64,000 bases of DNA, taken from assembly GCF_964063325.1 (NCBI RefSeq), contig NZ_OZ061317.1:23437-87436 (forward strand), given 5' to 3'. Position 1 is the first letter of the stretch; each line of letters starts with the position of its first letter. The DNA comes from Hafnia alvei (GTDB lineage: Bacteria > Pseudomonadota > Gammaproteobacteria > Enterobacterales > Enterobacteriaceae). A program made the translations under genes and the position numbers. The notes under the pieces were generated by a model that saw nothing but the letters and a program-made list of their open reading frames with translations, ran no database searches and was not told where the DNA came from. Shown here piece by piece: positions 1 to 8,966 of the stretch.

Positions 1-593
1 GCGATTGGACCATCCACTATGATATTGGGCTCAAACCCGAGGTAAGGCGGCCGCTGGCATGGTCCGGCAATGACCAATGGCCTTATGTTCTCAATCGCGT
101 TTTGGCACAAGAAAAACTCCGCGCCGAGATAAACTGGCCTGAACAAAAAGTATCAATTTTTGATGCAGCCCAAACGACCGTGAACACCTCAAAGACAGCT
201 GTAGTTAAATCAGCAACAGACAAACCTACGGGAAAAAATCCCTTCACGGGAAGTCGCGCAAAAACATCAGCCGTCGCATTAACAAATGGCCACGCCGTGG
301 TGAAACCTCCCGTTATCAAGCCCCTTATCTGGCAGGCGAATACCGGTGCCACCCTCAAAGATACCCTGCTGGATTGGACGATACGTGAGAAATGCGCAGT
401 CGGAGGCAGTTGGAAACTCGCATGGAATACCAGCGTCAATTACCGCATTGATGCGCCATTGGTGTTCACAGGAACATTCCAAAAAGCCATCAACGACATT
501 TTTATTCTCTACGGCACCGCTTCGACCCCGCTCTATGCGGCTACGCAGTCAGCGCAATGCGTGCTCTTGGTTGATGATAAGGAGCCACGCTGA
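1..593 (+). CDS. pilL: PilL, C-terminal part (type IVB pilus TcpQ-domain protein)
   Basis: The reading frame is open from the left edge (codons begin at base 3), so the start lies outside the window; the TTG at 102 is internal. About 196 residues are visible. The last 80 or so form a TcpQ/PilL-like domain: WQANTGATLKDTLLDW, then a Trp-rich stretch, YRIDAPLVFTGTF and a closing hydrophobic strand. In the IncI pilus PilL is an outer-membrane-associated component that accompanies the PilN secretin. The stop overlaps the pilM start (TGATG), as expected for the first visible gene of a coupled pil operon. The family is recognised by motif and by position only. Confidence 0.82.
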   Translation, partial: DWTIHYDIGLKPEVRRPLAWSGNDQWPYVLNRVLAQEKLRAEINWPEQKVSIFDAAQTTVNTSKTAVVKSATDKPTGKNPFTGSRAKTSAVALTNGHAVVKPPVIKPLIWQANTGATLKDTLLDWTIREKCAVGGSWKLAWNTSVNYRIDAPLVFTGTFQKAINDIFILYGTASTPLYAATQSAQCVLLVDDKEPR

Positions 594-1024
594 TGCCTTG
601 GCTATTCTATTGTCTGGGGCTGTTTGCCGTGGTGATTTATGGCGGATCTTTTTCACCTTTAGGGCAGGCACGGGAAGAGCAGAACATTCACAATCAGCTA
701 CCCCAGCAGGCCAGACAAACCTTCACCTATCTCACCGCCCTCAATGACTGGCGATACAGCCATCCTTTAGAGAATGGCACCATCGATGCCCGTCAATTGG
801 GCATCCCTCTCTCAAACCATCTGAAAAATCAGGTCGTCAACAGCCGTCTGTGGGTATGGCAACCGACGAAGCCCGGATTGTTTAACGCCTTGTTGGCCCA
901 AAGCGATCGCACGGCATTAGTGGGTCAGGTACGCAGTCGGCGACTGTTTGATGCCACTAACACCGATATGCAGGTCGCAGTCCCTAGCACCGTGCCTGAC
1001 GGCAGTCTGGTCTGTCTTAATTAA
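593..1024 (+). CDS. pilM: PilM, type IVB pilus inner-membrane protein
   Basis: The protein has 143 residues, close to the usual size of IncI PilM. It opens with one hydrophobic helix (about residues 2-18, LFYCLGLFAVVIYGG) followed by a soluble domain, which suggests an inner-membrane protein facing the periplasm. Its start codon overlaps the pilL stop, so the two are translationally coupled, and pilN follows after 14 bases. PilM is required for assembly of the thin pilus in R64, but its precise role is not known. The assignment rests on size, topology and its place between pilL and pilN. Confidence 0.78.
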   Translation: MPWLFYCLGLFAVVIYGGSFSPLGQAREEQNIHNQLPQQARQTFTYLTALNDWRYSHPLENGTIDARQLGIPLSNHLKNQVVNSRLWVWQPTKPGLFNALLAQSDRTALVGQVRSRRLFDATNTDMQVAVPSTVPDGSLVCLN

Positions 1025-1038
1025 ATAAGAGAACTCCA

Positions 1039-2664
1039 ATGATGAAAAAAACGCTCACTGCGTTGGCGATGGCGTGCCTGCTCGCCGGCTGTAGCACGTT
1101 AGACAGAATTGACTCACTGGGTAAACAAGTCAGTGAGACCGAGAACACCACGACAAAGCATCTGCAGACCTTAAAAAGCGGCAATGTCGTTCGTGAACTC
1201 CCGAGTCAGTGGATAAACCCGGTTCCTCTTAACGCCAAAGGACGCGATAGAGAACGCCTGCCCGCCTGCCTTATTCCAATTAATCGTCCCGGTGCCATAT
1301 CTCTTAATGACATCAGCGCTTTTATTACCCGTACCTGTAATATCTCTGTGGTACTCACACCGGATGCACGTCAGATAACACAGGAAGGCGGCGCAACAGA
1401 ACAAATCAAGGGCAGTTTGCCCGCCCCCGATGCCAACGGTATGATGCCGCTGGCACAGATGGGAGGCAGTTCGCCTGCACCGTCCCTATCCCGGCCAAGT
1501 GCCGGACTATCTCTACGTGGCGTTTACTGGAAAGGGTCACTCGACGGTTTTCTGGACAATATCACGGCGCGGCTTGGTCTTTCTTGGCGTTATGAGGACG
1601 GTCGGATAGTGATTTACTATCTCGACACGCAAAACTTTCCTGTTTTGTTTATGGACTCACAGGCAGGGTTCAGTTCAAAAACTGTCAGTGGCACAACATC
1701 CTCAACGGGCAGCAGCGGCGGAGGTAGCGGCGGCGGGATTAGCGGCGACTCCAACACCTCGCAGTCCACCGACATGTCCATCAAGTCAAACCTGTACGGT
1801 GATGTCTCTGCGACGGTGAAGTCGATGCTTACACCGGGTGTCGGCCGCATGAATCTCGCAGCGGGTGTTCTGACGGTTACCGATACCTCTCGCGTCCTGT
1901 CACAAATAGGCCAGTATATTGACGGCCGCAACCGTGAGTTGAACCGTCAGGTTGTACTCAACGTTCAAATCTACAGCGTCGAAAACAAACGCACTGACCA
2001 GCTCGGCATCGACTGGGACGCCGTTTTAAGCCTTGGTAGTGTCAAAGCGACCTTCTCAAACGCGTTCACCAACGCTAACGACGCGATTTCGAGCGGCGGT
2101 GCGATGATCGTCGATGGGAAAGGCGCAGGAACAAAAGCGCTGGTCAAAGCTTTATCAGAACAAGGCAAAGTCAGCGTTGCGACGCAATCATCCAGTCTCA
2201 CCACGAACCTGAGTGCCGTTCCTATTCAGGTTGCCCTGCAGCAAGACTATATCTCTGATATTAGCAGTGACCAGACGGCCAACGTCGGCACGAGCGTTTC
2301 TGCCACACGTTCAACGATAACCACCGGCTTTAATATGACGGTGCTGCCGTATTTGATGCCTGACAGCAGCCAGATGCAGCTGCAATTCAGCGTCAATATG
2401 TCTGATGACCCGACCATGCGTACAGTCAAAGAAGGGGAGAACAGTTCTGTTGAACTGATGAAAACCCGTCTCAAAACCTTCACGCAGCGCGTCAATATGA
2501 AATCAGGTCAAACGCTGATTTTAAGCGGCTATGAGCAGCTTAACACCACGGCAGATCATCAGGGTGTCGGCTCACCACGCTTCTTTGGTCTGGGTGGCGG
2601 AGCAAGCGGTGAGCAGAACCGGACTCAATTGGTCATGTTCGTTACACCAATCATAATGGGATAA
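1039..2664 (+). CDS. pilN: PilN, outer-membrane secretin lipoprotein of the type IVB pilus
   Basis: This 541-residue protein begins with a lipoprotein signal (lipobox LLAGC, Cys about residue 18). It then has N-terminal periplasmic domains, a Ser/Gly-rich linker near residues 215-235 and a C-terminal secretin (GspD/PilQ-type) domain. The domain contains the typical SVSATRSTITTGFNMTVLP-like strand and ends in RTQLVMFVTPIIMG. Secretins form the outer-membrane pore through which the pilus passes. There are two possible starts in the ATGATG at 1039; the first is given. The gene sits between pilM and pilO as in IncI plasmids. Confidence 0.92.
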   Translation: MMKKTLTALAMACLLAGCSTLDRIDSLGKQVSETENTTTKHLQTLKSGNVVRELPSQWINPVPLNAKGRDRERLPACLIPINRPGAISLNDISAFITRTCNISVVLTPDARQITQEGGATEQIKGSLPAPDANGMMPLAQMGGSSPAPSLSRPSAGLSLRGVYWKGSLDGFLDNITARLGLSWRYEDGRIVIYYLDTQNFPVLFMDSQAGFSSKTVSGTTSSTGSSGGGSGGGISGDSNTSQSTDMSIKSNLYGDVSATVKSMLTPGVGRMNLAAGVLTVTDTSRVLSQIGQYIDGRNRELNRQVVLNVQIYSVENKRTDQLGIDWDAVLSLGSVKATFSNAFTNANDAISSGGAMIVDGKGAGTKALVKALSEQGKVSVATQSSSLTTNLSAVPIQVALQQDYISDISSDQTANVGTSVSATRSTITTGFNMTVLPYLMPDSSQMQLQFSVNMSDDPTMRTVKEGENSSVELMKTRLKTFTQRVNMKSGQTLILSGYEQLNTTADHQGVGSPRFFGLGGGASGEQNRTQLVMFVTPIIMG

Positions 2665-2668
2665 TTTC

Positions 2669-3949
2669 ATGGAAAAACTGCCGAATATTTACGTCGTTGA
2701 CCATGAAAAGTGTCACTACGTGGCGGGGCTCAACTGGGAGGTCACTTCACCCCAGTCGACTCGCCGTTCCCGCAAGAAAGCCCAAACAGAAGGTGCTGAC
2801 CATTTCCTGGTGTGGCGCGGTGAAAAATGGCTTCTGGGCACGACGGTCCTGTCGGCCTTTCGTGAATCCCGTGACCGTCAGCCGTACCGCTCACTGGCGT
2901 TGCATCTCTTGCCTCATTTGCCACAAAACGGCTACGCCGTTATTCCTTTATCGGAGGAGCAATGGTGGTTTGTGGCCACGCTTGGCGGCCAGCTTTCCCC
3001 ACTGAGCGATATCGTCGGCACAGCCGAGCAGATAAAGAACGCCATCAATGTCTTTATCATGATGAATCCCCTGCCCCCCGCAGGCTGGCAGGTCGTCGCG
3101 CCTGACAGTTTTGGGCTTGAAAATACGCAGCCTTCACCGAGTTTGGATGACTTATTGGCTCGTGTGAAAGGACGTAAAACACCGCGTCTGGTGCCGACCA
3201 ATGTCAAAGCCGCTGCGATGCTATGGCTTGTCCTTTTGGCGCTCATTATTGCCGGTCACTTTAGCTGGCAATACTGGGAGCAATACAAGGAACAGGAAGA
3301 AATTGCGGCGGCGCAGGCCGAACTGGCAGCAAAGCGAGCGGCAATGAAAAGTGAAAACGGGCATCGTCCGTGGGCCGACCTACCGCGTTTTAATACCGTA
3401 TTACAAACGTGCCACAATCACTGGAAAACGCTGCCACTGTCTATCGCGGGCTGGACGTTTGCACAGGCGCAATGTACACCGATCGGAAGCCTGTCAGTTA
3501 ACTACTCGCTGCCTGAAGGGGGTACCGTGGCCGATTTTGCCAATCGACTTCCTCATTGGTATCCGGGGGTGGCGGCGGAATTTAATATTCCTGGTGCGGC
3601 CAATATGGGTAGTTTTACGCTCAGCTTCACCGCCCCGCCAACCACAGGGGCTGAAAACGTACCGAGCAATGCCATACAAACACAGCGCTTCACCAGTTTT
3701 GCTCAACGCATCAATGCAGCGCTGCAAATCGTCAAACAAGACAATTCGCTACGTGATGACGCCGGAAACCTTATCGACGTCCCGTGGAATACCTATGCGT
3801 TTACCTTTGTCACCGACATTCCCCCTGACCGCCTGTTTTTAACTCAACACTTTGATGATACCGGACTGCGTTTGTCGCAGGTTTCGTTGACTCAGCGTGA
3901 CGGTCAACTGACTTATACCCTAGAGGGATATCTCTATGCTGCGAAATAG
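2669..3949 (+). CDS. pilO: PilO, pilus accessory protein with one membrane anchor
   Basis: The protein has 426 residues, the usual size for IncI PilO. The N-terminal 180 residues look cytoplasmic and actin-like/GspL-like in layout. A single membrane helix near residues 187-208 (AMLWLVLLALIIAGHFSWQYW) is followed by a charged coiled-coil stretch (EEIAAAQAELAAKRAA) and a periplasmic domain. This is the topology of PilO, which links the cytoplasmic ATPase side to the periplasmic pilus machinery. It starts four bases after pilN and overlaps pilP by 14 bases. The assignment is by order, topology and length. Confidence 0.85.
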   Translation: MEKLPNIYVVDHEKCHYVAGLNWEVTSPQSTRRSRKKAQTEGADHFLVWRGEKWLLGTTVLSAFRESRDRQPYRSLALHLLPHLPQNGYAVIPLSEEQWWFVATLGGQLSPLSDIVGTAEQIKNAINVFIMMNPLPPAGWQVVAPDSFGLENTQPSPSLDDLLARVKGRKTPRLVPTNVKAAAMLWLVLLALIIAGHFSWQYWEQYKEQEEIAAAQAELAAKRAAMKSENGHRPWADLPRFNTVLQTCHNHWKTLPLSIAGWTFAQAQCTPIGSLSVNYSLPEGGTVADFANRLPHWYPGVAAEFNIPGAANMGSFTLSFTAPPTTGAENVPSNAIQTQRFTSFAQRINAALQIVKQDNSLRDDAGNLIDVPWNTYAFTFVTDIPPDRLFLTQHFDDTGLRLSQVSLTQRDGQLTYTLEGYLYAAK

Positions 3950-4451
3950 CCTACTGGTTTCACTGGCACTGTTTCCTGTGCTGGTTTTGGCTGCATCTGA
4001 ACCCACACCGCCCCCGCCTGAAGCCATGATGGTTTCAACACCGCCATCGGGCGGTAATGTTGTCAATATGGAAGATATACAGGCGCAAACCATGCTCTAT
4101 CAGGCTCAACTCCTGCGCGATAAAGCGCTCGTTGAGCTTCAAAAGCTCGGCAGTGATGGCGACAGTCGCACACTCGCCAGCGCGCCATTGCCTTATGATA
4201 CTTCGGCCTCTCAGTCAGCTGCGCCGGCAGCACAGGCAAAAGATGATACCCCGCCTCTGGTAATCCAAATCACGGGGGCCGGAAAAACAGTCTCCGCGTT
4301 AATCAGAACCAGCGGGGGTAACCAACTGATGGTTCAAGCCGGCAACGCTATCCCCGGTACGAACCTAAAAGTCGAGAAAATCTCCTTCGATGCCGTCACC
4401 GTCAGCAGACCAGGCAAGCAGCCTTGGATACTGGCTTTTGCAGAGGATTAA
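3936..4451 (+). CDS. pilP: PilP, periplasmic pilus assembly protein
   Basis: The product has 171 residues with a cleavable signal peptide (LLVSLALFPVLVLAAS) and a Pro-rich linker. A helical segment follows (about residues 45-75), and the compact C-terminal domain of the PilP family carries VSRPGKQPWILAF near its end. In other type IV pili PilP-like proteins contact the secretin and the inner-membrane complex, which fits its place between pilO and pilQ. The start overlaps the end of pilO. Confidence in the family is good; partner contacts are inferred from relatives. Confidence 0.85.
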   Translation: MLRNSLLVSLALFPVLVLAASEPTPPPPEAMMVSTPPSGGNVVNMEDIQAQTMLYQAQLLRDKALVELQKLGSDGDSRTLASAPLPYDTSASQSAAPAAQAKDDTPPLVIQITGAGKTVSALIRTSGGNQLMVQAGNAIPGTNLKVEKISFDAVTVSRPGKQPWILAFAED

Positions 4452-4453
4452 CG

Positions 4454-4639
4454 ATGAAAAATACAGTTGACGATAGTACTTATCAGAACACGCACACCCC
4501 TCCCAAACTCGATCCATCTGATTTTTCAGCTGAAGAGATAGATCGACTCATTGAAAAGATGCTCAAGCCCGAAGGGGCAACCATCATTTTGGGTTCAACC
4601 GGTAAAGGATGCTCATCGTTAAGCGGAGTTAAATCATGA
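4454..4639 (+). CDS. Small unknown protein between pilP and pilQ
   Basis: This 61-residue ORF starts at the ATG two bases after the pilP stop and overlaps the pilQ start by four bases (ATGA). The tight fit on both sides argues that it is really translated. The product is soluble, acidic in its middle (DPSDFSAEEIDRLIEKML) and ends with a Gly/Ser-rich tail. I recognise no family, and IncI1 pil operons as I remember them have no gene at this place. It may help couple pilQ translation or be a small regulator of the ATPase; both ideas are guesses. Confidence 0.55.
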   Translation: MKNTVDDSTYQNTHTPPKLDPSDFSAEEIDRLIEKMLKPEGATIILGSTGKGCSSLSGVKS

Positions 4640-6135
4640 GTGGGTCAGCTGAACGCTATCTGTGGCAGACACACGATAAACTTTACGTGTCGGCAGACCA
4701 TGCAGCCTTGCCCGAAGTGCAGAGCGTTGTCGCGCGAACGCTGCGCGAAGGCTCCGGACTCATCCTCGAGACCTGCTCTCTGCAGCAACTTCGCGAGTAT
4801 CAAAGTGGACCGCAAGCGCAGGCTGCTATGGCCAAAGGTGCCGTTGATAACTCTCAGGAACAAAACCGTGTACTGGCGTATTACCGTGACGCGCTAAAAC
4901 AACACGCCTCTGATATTCATTATCGCATCGGTGAAAACGGACTGACCCGAATCCTGTTTCGCATTCACGGTGAACTCGGGGAGATCGGGCATCTTGAACC
5001 GGACGAAGGTTACACGCTGGCTTCAACCATCATTCAGTCGATGTGCGACGAGGCGGAACCGAGTTTTCACGCAAACCGCCCTCAAAGTGCGCGCCTGCGT
5101 AAAGAGTTTTTGCGTCAGGTGGGGCTGTTTGGGGCGCGCTATGAGCACTATCCCACGGAGTTTGGCCTGTTAGCCGTGATGCGCCTTATACCCGATGACG
5201 GTGACAATCCACCCTCACTGCCCGAGCTGGGTTTTCTTCCTGCGCAGATTGCCCTACTTGAACAGATGCTGATGACGCCCGAAGGGATGCTGTTAATCTC
5301 CGGTCCCACCGGTTCAGGGAAATCCACGACGCTGCGCACGATGTGCCGTATGTATATGGAACTCACCAACGGCACCCGACATCTCTTAACCTTTGAGGAC
5401 CCCGTTGAAGGCGGAATACCCGGCGCTGTTCAGTGCGGGATCAAAGCGGACCGCAGTAAGCCTGACGCGGTGAGTCAAGCATGGAGCAGTGCGTTATCCA
5501 GCGGAATGCGACTCGATCCGGATGCGATTTTGGTCGGCGAGCAACGTGACCGTAACTCGGCGATGGCCAGTATTATCGCCGCACTCACGGGACATATCGT
5601 TCTAAGTACCGTCCATACTCCTGATGCTATCCGTATTATCGACCGTTTGATTGAAACCTTTGGTGTCAGCGCCTCATTGGTCATTGATCCACAGGTCATG
5701 ATGGGGCTGATGTCACAGCGATTGGTGCAGGCGCTCTGTCCACGTTGCAAACTGACTTATGCAGAGCGACTGAAAACCCAAGCGCTGCCCGCCTTGCATC
5801 CGAGTCAAAAAGATCTGCTGGATGAACACACCGATACCCAGCACATTGCATTCCGTCATCCTGACGGTTGCCCTGATTGCTGGAAAGGCGTGATTGGACG
5901 CCGCGCTATTGCCGAAGTCATCCGACCCGATGCCATGTTTATGGACATGTACCAGCGTCACGGCAAACTGCAAACCCGCAGTTACTGGGTACATTACATG
6001 CAGGGCATCACTCGCCGCGCGCACCTGCAGCATTATCTAAACGCCGGTCAGGTCGATCCCCTCAGTGCGCACTTCACCTGCCCACTGGATGAAGACAAAC
6101 GCCTGCTATTACCGAAAGAGGCCGTCAATGTTTGA
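4636..6135 (+). CDS. pilQ: PilQ, pilus extension ATPase (GspE/PilB family)
   Basis: A 499-residue secretion ATPase. An N-terminal domain carries the HASDIHYRI motif near residue 90. The Walker A motif GPTGSGKST lies at about residue 222, the Asp box region contains LLTFEDPVE, and the Walker B motif is LDPDAILVGEQRD. A late Cys set (CPRC and CPDC) resembles the zinc-binding tetracysteine of PilB/GspE proteins. It would power pilus assembly on the cytoplasmic face of the inner membrane with PilR as platform. It overlaps both the upstream small ORF and pilR. Confidence 0.93.
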   Translation: MSGSAERYLWQTHDKLYVSADHAALPEVQSVVARTLREGSGLILETCSLQQLREYQSGPQAQAAMAKGAVDNSQEQNRVLAYYRDALKQHASDIHYRIGENGLTRILFRIHGELGEIGHLEPDEGYTLASTIIQSMCDEAEPSFHANRPQSARLRKEFLRQVGLFGARYEHYPTEFGLLAVMRLIPDDGDNPPSLPELGFLPAQIALLEQMLMTPEGMLLISGPTGSGKSTTLRTMCRMYMELTNGTRHLLTFEDPVEGGIPGAVQCGIKADRSKPDAVSQAWSSALSSGMRLDPDAILVGEQRDRNSAMASIIAALTGHIVLSTVHTPDAIRIIDRLIETFGVSASLVIDPQVMMGLMSQRLVQALCPRCKLTYAERLKTQALPALHPSQKDLLDEHTDTQHIAFRHPDGCPDCWKGVIGRRAIAEVIRPDAMFMDMYQRHGKLQTRSYWVHYMQGITRRAHLQHYLNAGQVDPLSAHFTCPLDEDKRLLLPKEAVNV

Positions 6136-7243
6136 TATCGATGCGATCCAGAAACAGCTCGCGCAGCTGCTGTCTCCATTACAAAAAGGATGGGAAAAGG
6201 CTGAGATTTGGCTGGGACGAAAGACCTTTAATGCCAGCGATCGCTTAATGATTTATGAGGATTTAGCCTTTTTACTCGATAACAGCGTCAAGCTCGAAGA
6301 TGCCGTCAAGGGCATGGCTGCCAATCGACGACAAGGAACATTTCGCCCCGGTGCCAGTGTCTACTGCCTTGAGGATATCGCCCAATCGCTCACGCAGGGC
6401 AAGTCACTGGATCAGGGACTTCGCCACTGGATACCCCGCAACGAAGCAGCCATCATTCAATCCGGCGTACAGGAAAAGCAATTAGCGGACGCCCTCAGAC
6501 GTGCTAAGCAGCTGGTGTTATCTGTCCGTGATATTCGCTCAACGGTCATCGAACGGCTGACCCAGCCGCTGCTGCTGTTTTTTAGCCTGTTAGCACTGGC
6601 CTGTATGATGTCATGGAACTTTGTTCCGCAACTGGAAACCTTACAGCCGCGAGACCAATGGCAGGGAAGCCTGATGTGGATGGCCAGCATTTCTGATTTA
6701 TTTGGTCAACACCTCAGCGTGTGGCTCATTGGGGTCCTCTTTATCGCCGCATGGACTTACTGGTCTTTGGGTAACCTGACAGGCCCTGCCCGACGCTTCA
6801 TGGATAAATGCCCGCCTTGGTCAATTTATCGTGAAATTCAGGGGGCAACATTTCTCCTCAATTTCGCCGCGTTATCCCGCGCGCAGGTAAAAGAGGAAGA
6901 CGCCTTACTGCAATTGAGCCTACACGCCTCCCTCTGGCTACGACAGCGACTCAACGCGACAACCCGACTGATGAAAAGCGGTCGTTCACTGGGGCACGCG
7001 TTGTATGAAACTGGCTATCAGTTTCCTTCCAAGGATGCGATCAACCGCCTCAAACTCCTCACGCAAGGGGACGGGGGGGAAACCATCATCGACAGTTTTG
7101 CCCACGACCAGCTAGTCCGAACGCTGGCCAACATCAAGAGTCTGGCCGGGTGGTTAAACCTGATTATTTACGCTTTGTCAGGCCTGTATATGGCGCTCGT
7201 CGCCGTTTCAACGCAAAACCTCAGCGCTGTCACCGGCGCATAA
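6128..7243 (+). CDS. pilR: PilR, pilus inner-membrane platform protein (GspF/PilC family)
   Basis: The start chosen is the ATG at 6128, which overlaps the pilQ stop, giving 371 residues; an upstream in-frame start would lie deep inside pilQ. There are three hydrophobic segments (about residues 150-180, 205-230 and 345-370), typical of the polytopic GspF/PilC platform proteins. Such proteins sit in the inner membrane, receive pilin from the bilayer and contact the assembly ATPase. The ATPase-platform-pilin order (pilQ, pilR, pilS) matches the IncI operon. Confidence 0.9.
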   Translation: MFDIDAIQKQLAQLLSPLQKGWEKAEIWLGRKTFNASDRLMIYEDLAFLLDNSVKLEDAVKGMAANRRQGTFRPGASVYCLEDIAQSLTQGKSLDQGLRHWIPRNEAAIIQSGVQEKQLADALRRAKQLVLSVRDIRSTVIERLTQPLLLFFSLLALACMMSWNFVPQLETLQPRDQWQGSLMWMASISDLFGQHLSVWLIGVLFIAAWTYWSLGNLTGPARRFMDKCPPWSIYREIQGATFLLNFAALSRAQVKEEDALLQLSLHASLWLRQRLNATTRLMKSGRSLGHALYETGYQFPSKDAINRLKLLTQGDGGETIIDSFAHDQLVRTLANIKSLAGWLNLIIYALSGLYMALVAVSTQNLSAVTGA

Positions 7244-7272
7244 CTTAATCCAATCAAAAACAAGGAACCTTT

Positions 7273-7869
7273 ATGGACAACATCACGTTATCCCGATGCC
7301 CTGCGTCTGTTCACCGTGGCGAGGCCAACTTATTGGCACTGGTCATCACACTCGCTGTTGTCGCAGTTATGGTCATCAGCGTCATCAAATTTGGGTCGGG
7401 TATCTCTGATTCCAATAACGTCCAAGCCGAGTACAGCAACGGGACGAGCATTATCACTAACGCCCGAGCGCGACTGAAAACTGACGGGATTTATGATTTC
7501 AGCGGCGCAGCGGATATGACCGGTACGCTTATCCAGTTTGGCGGCGCACCCGGGGGAATGAAGATTGATGGCAACAAAACGTCAGGCACTGCCACATTAA
7601 GAAATTCCTTTGGCGGTACCGTCACGCTGGCTCCTGCGACCAGCAGCGGTTCAGCAAAATCAGCCTTTACGCTGACTTACAACGGTATTCCGTATGAAGC
7701 CTGTACACAGCTCGCCACATCCATGAGCAGCGCCCCAAGCATTATCACCACGTCGATTAACGGCACCGCAAACAACGGCACCGTATCTGCCGCTAACGCA
7801 GGTAAACAGTGCACCGCTAACAGCGGGAGTACCGGGCAAAACACGCTGGCATTCACCACCAACAACTAA
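7273..7869 (+). CDS. pilS: PilS, major type IVB prepilin
   Basis: A 198-residue prepilin. It has a short leader of about 16 residues ending in HRG and then a long hydrophobic helix (LLALVITLAVVAVMVISVIKF). The globular domain is rich in Ser, Thr, Gly and Asn and holds two Cys residues near the C terminus, likely a disulfide. A good ribosome site (AAGGAACC) precedes ATG 7273. PilU should cleave after the leader Gly. The residue after the likely cut is Glu rather than a hydrophobic residue and there is no Glu at position +5, which is unusual. It is followed by pilT and pilU as in R64. Confidence 0.87.
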   Translation: MDNITLSRCPASVHRGEANLLALVITLAVVAVMVISVIKFGSGISDSNNVQAEYSNGTSIITNARARLKTDGIYDFSGAADMTGTLIQFGGAPGGMKIDGNKTSGTATLRNSFGGTVTLAPATSSGSAKSAFTLTYNGIPYEACTQLATSMSSAPSIITTSINGTANNGTVSAANAGKQCTANSGSTGQNTLAFTTNN

Positions 7870-7884
7870 GGGATAGGAGGAGGC

Positions 7885-8358
7885 ATGGCTGTCTTACGCA
7901 ATACGCTCCTCCTGCTGGTATTGAGTCTGGGTCTAACGGCTCAGGCTCATGCCTGGTGTTTTACTGAGGCGGGACAGCGTTATCACATCGATCCCCTATT
8001 GCTGAGGGCCATTGCGATTCAAGAAAGCTCACTGAATCCCAAAGCTGTCGGCGTTAACCGAGACAAACAAGGAAAAGCAACCAGTCGCGACTATGGGCTG
8101 ATGCAAATCAATGATGCGAACGCGAACCGACTCATATCGATGGGGATCATTAGCAGCCATCAAGAGCTACTCAGCAATGCTTGCCTAAATGTTCAGGCGG
8201 GCGCTTGGGTGCTGGCGAGGCATTTTCAGGTCTGTGGTATTACGTGGGATTGTTTGGGCTCGTATAACGCAGGATTCAGGGACAAAAATTCGCCCATCAG
8301 ACAGCGCTATGCGCGGCAAGTATACACAATCTACCAGCGGTTACGGGGGGTTGGATGA
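7885..8358 (+). CDS. pilT: PilT, lytic transglycosylase of the pilus operon
   Basis: A 157-residue protein with a signal peptide (LLLLVLSLGLTAQAHA) and an SLT domain. The catalytic Glu is about residue 47 in AIAIQESSLNP, followed by the hallmark DYGLMQIN and LGSYNAG motifs. It should cut peptidoglycan locally so the pilus machine can cross the wall. Despite the name it is not the retraction ATPase. A strong ribosome site (GGAGGAGG) lies before the ATG, and it overlaps pilU by four bases. Its name follows IncI usage. Confidence 0.92.
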   Translation: MAVLRNTLLLLVLSLGLTAQAHAWCFTEAGQRYHIDPLLLRAIAIQESSLNPKAVGVNRDKQGKATSRDYGLMQINDANANRLISMGIISSHQELLSNACLNVQAGAWVLARHFQVCGITWDCLGSYNAGFRDKNSPIRQRYARQVYTIYQRLRGVG

Positions 8359-8966
8359 GCCTGCTGTCAGGAATAGTCACTCTCTCGTTATTGTGTTTTT
8401 GTCTCTATTTGCAAAGGAGGCAAGTTAACGCATTTTTGCGTGAACATGACGCGCCCCCATTGCCCGACCGGCTGTCCGACGCTGTATCGCTGGTCTTTTT
8501 GATGCTCGGCCTATTTCTCACCTATCAGGAGAAATTCTCCGCGCTGCTCATGTTCACCGCCCTACTTCCACTGCTGTGGCTCGATACCTTTCGACACTGG
8601 CTGCCGTTACGTTTCACCAACGCCTTCTGGTGTATTGGTCTGCTCACGCAGTTACTGTCCATTGAGCACGACTTATCGCTGCTATCGGCTGTCCTTGGTA
8701 GCACCCTCATGTTCTGTCTGATGGGAACACTATGGTGGGGCCTCAAACGCTACCACCGACGTGAAGTTTTAGGCTTGGGGGATGTTCATCTTATTGCAGG
8801 CCTTTTTGCGTGGCTCTCTCCCGCGACCGCACTGTACAGCTGTGGCGGCGCATTTTTGCTCATGCTTTTGCCGATGAGTCTCAATAAAAGCCCACAGCCG
8901 CTCGCCCCCTATTTGTGCCTGTCATTACTGACCGGCCTCTTTATTGTGGAGTTCACCCCAAAATGA
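8355..8966 (+). CDS. pilU: PilU, prepilin peptidase
   Basis: A 203-residue polytopic protein with the type IV prepilin peptidase (A24) signature. One catalytic Asp lies in LLWLDTFRHWLP and the second in the GLGDVHLIAG motif, and both are in loops next to hydrophobic helices. It lacks the N-terminal methylase domain of PilD-type enzymes, as is usual for IncI PilU. It would process PilS and possibly PilV in the inner membrane. Start and stop codons overlap the neighbouring genes (ATGA on both sides), so expression is coupled. Confidence 0.92.
   Translation: MSLLSGIVTLSLLCFCLYLQRRQVNAFLREHDAPPLPDRLSDAVSLVFLMLGLFLTYQEKFSALLMFTALLPLLWLDTFRHWLPLRFTNAFWCIGLLTQLLSIEHDLSLLSAVLGSTLMFCLMGTLWWGLKRYHRREVLGLGDVHLIAGLFAWLSPATALYSCGGAFLLMLLPMSLNKSPQPLAPYLCLSLLTGLFIVEFTPK

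Noticed and set aside
83..439. Minus-strand ORF of 118 residues opposite pilL
   Set aside because: It is antisense to a clear pil coding frame, has no ribosome site and no recognisable motif.
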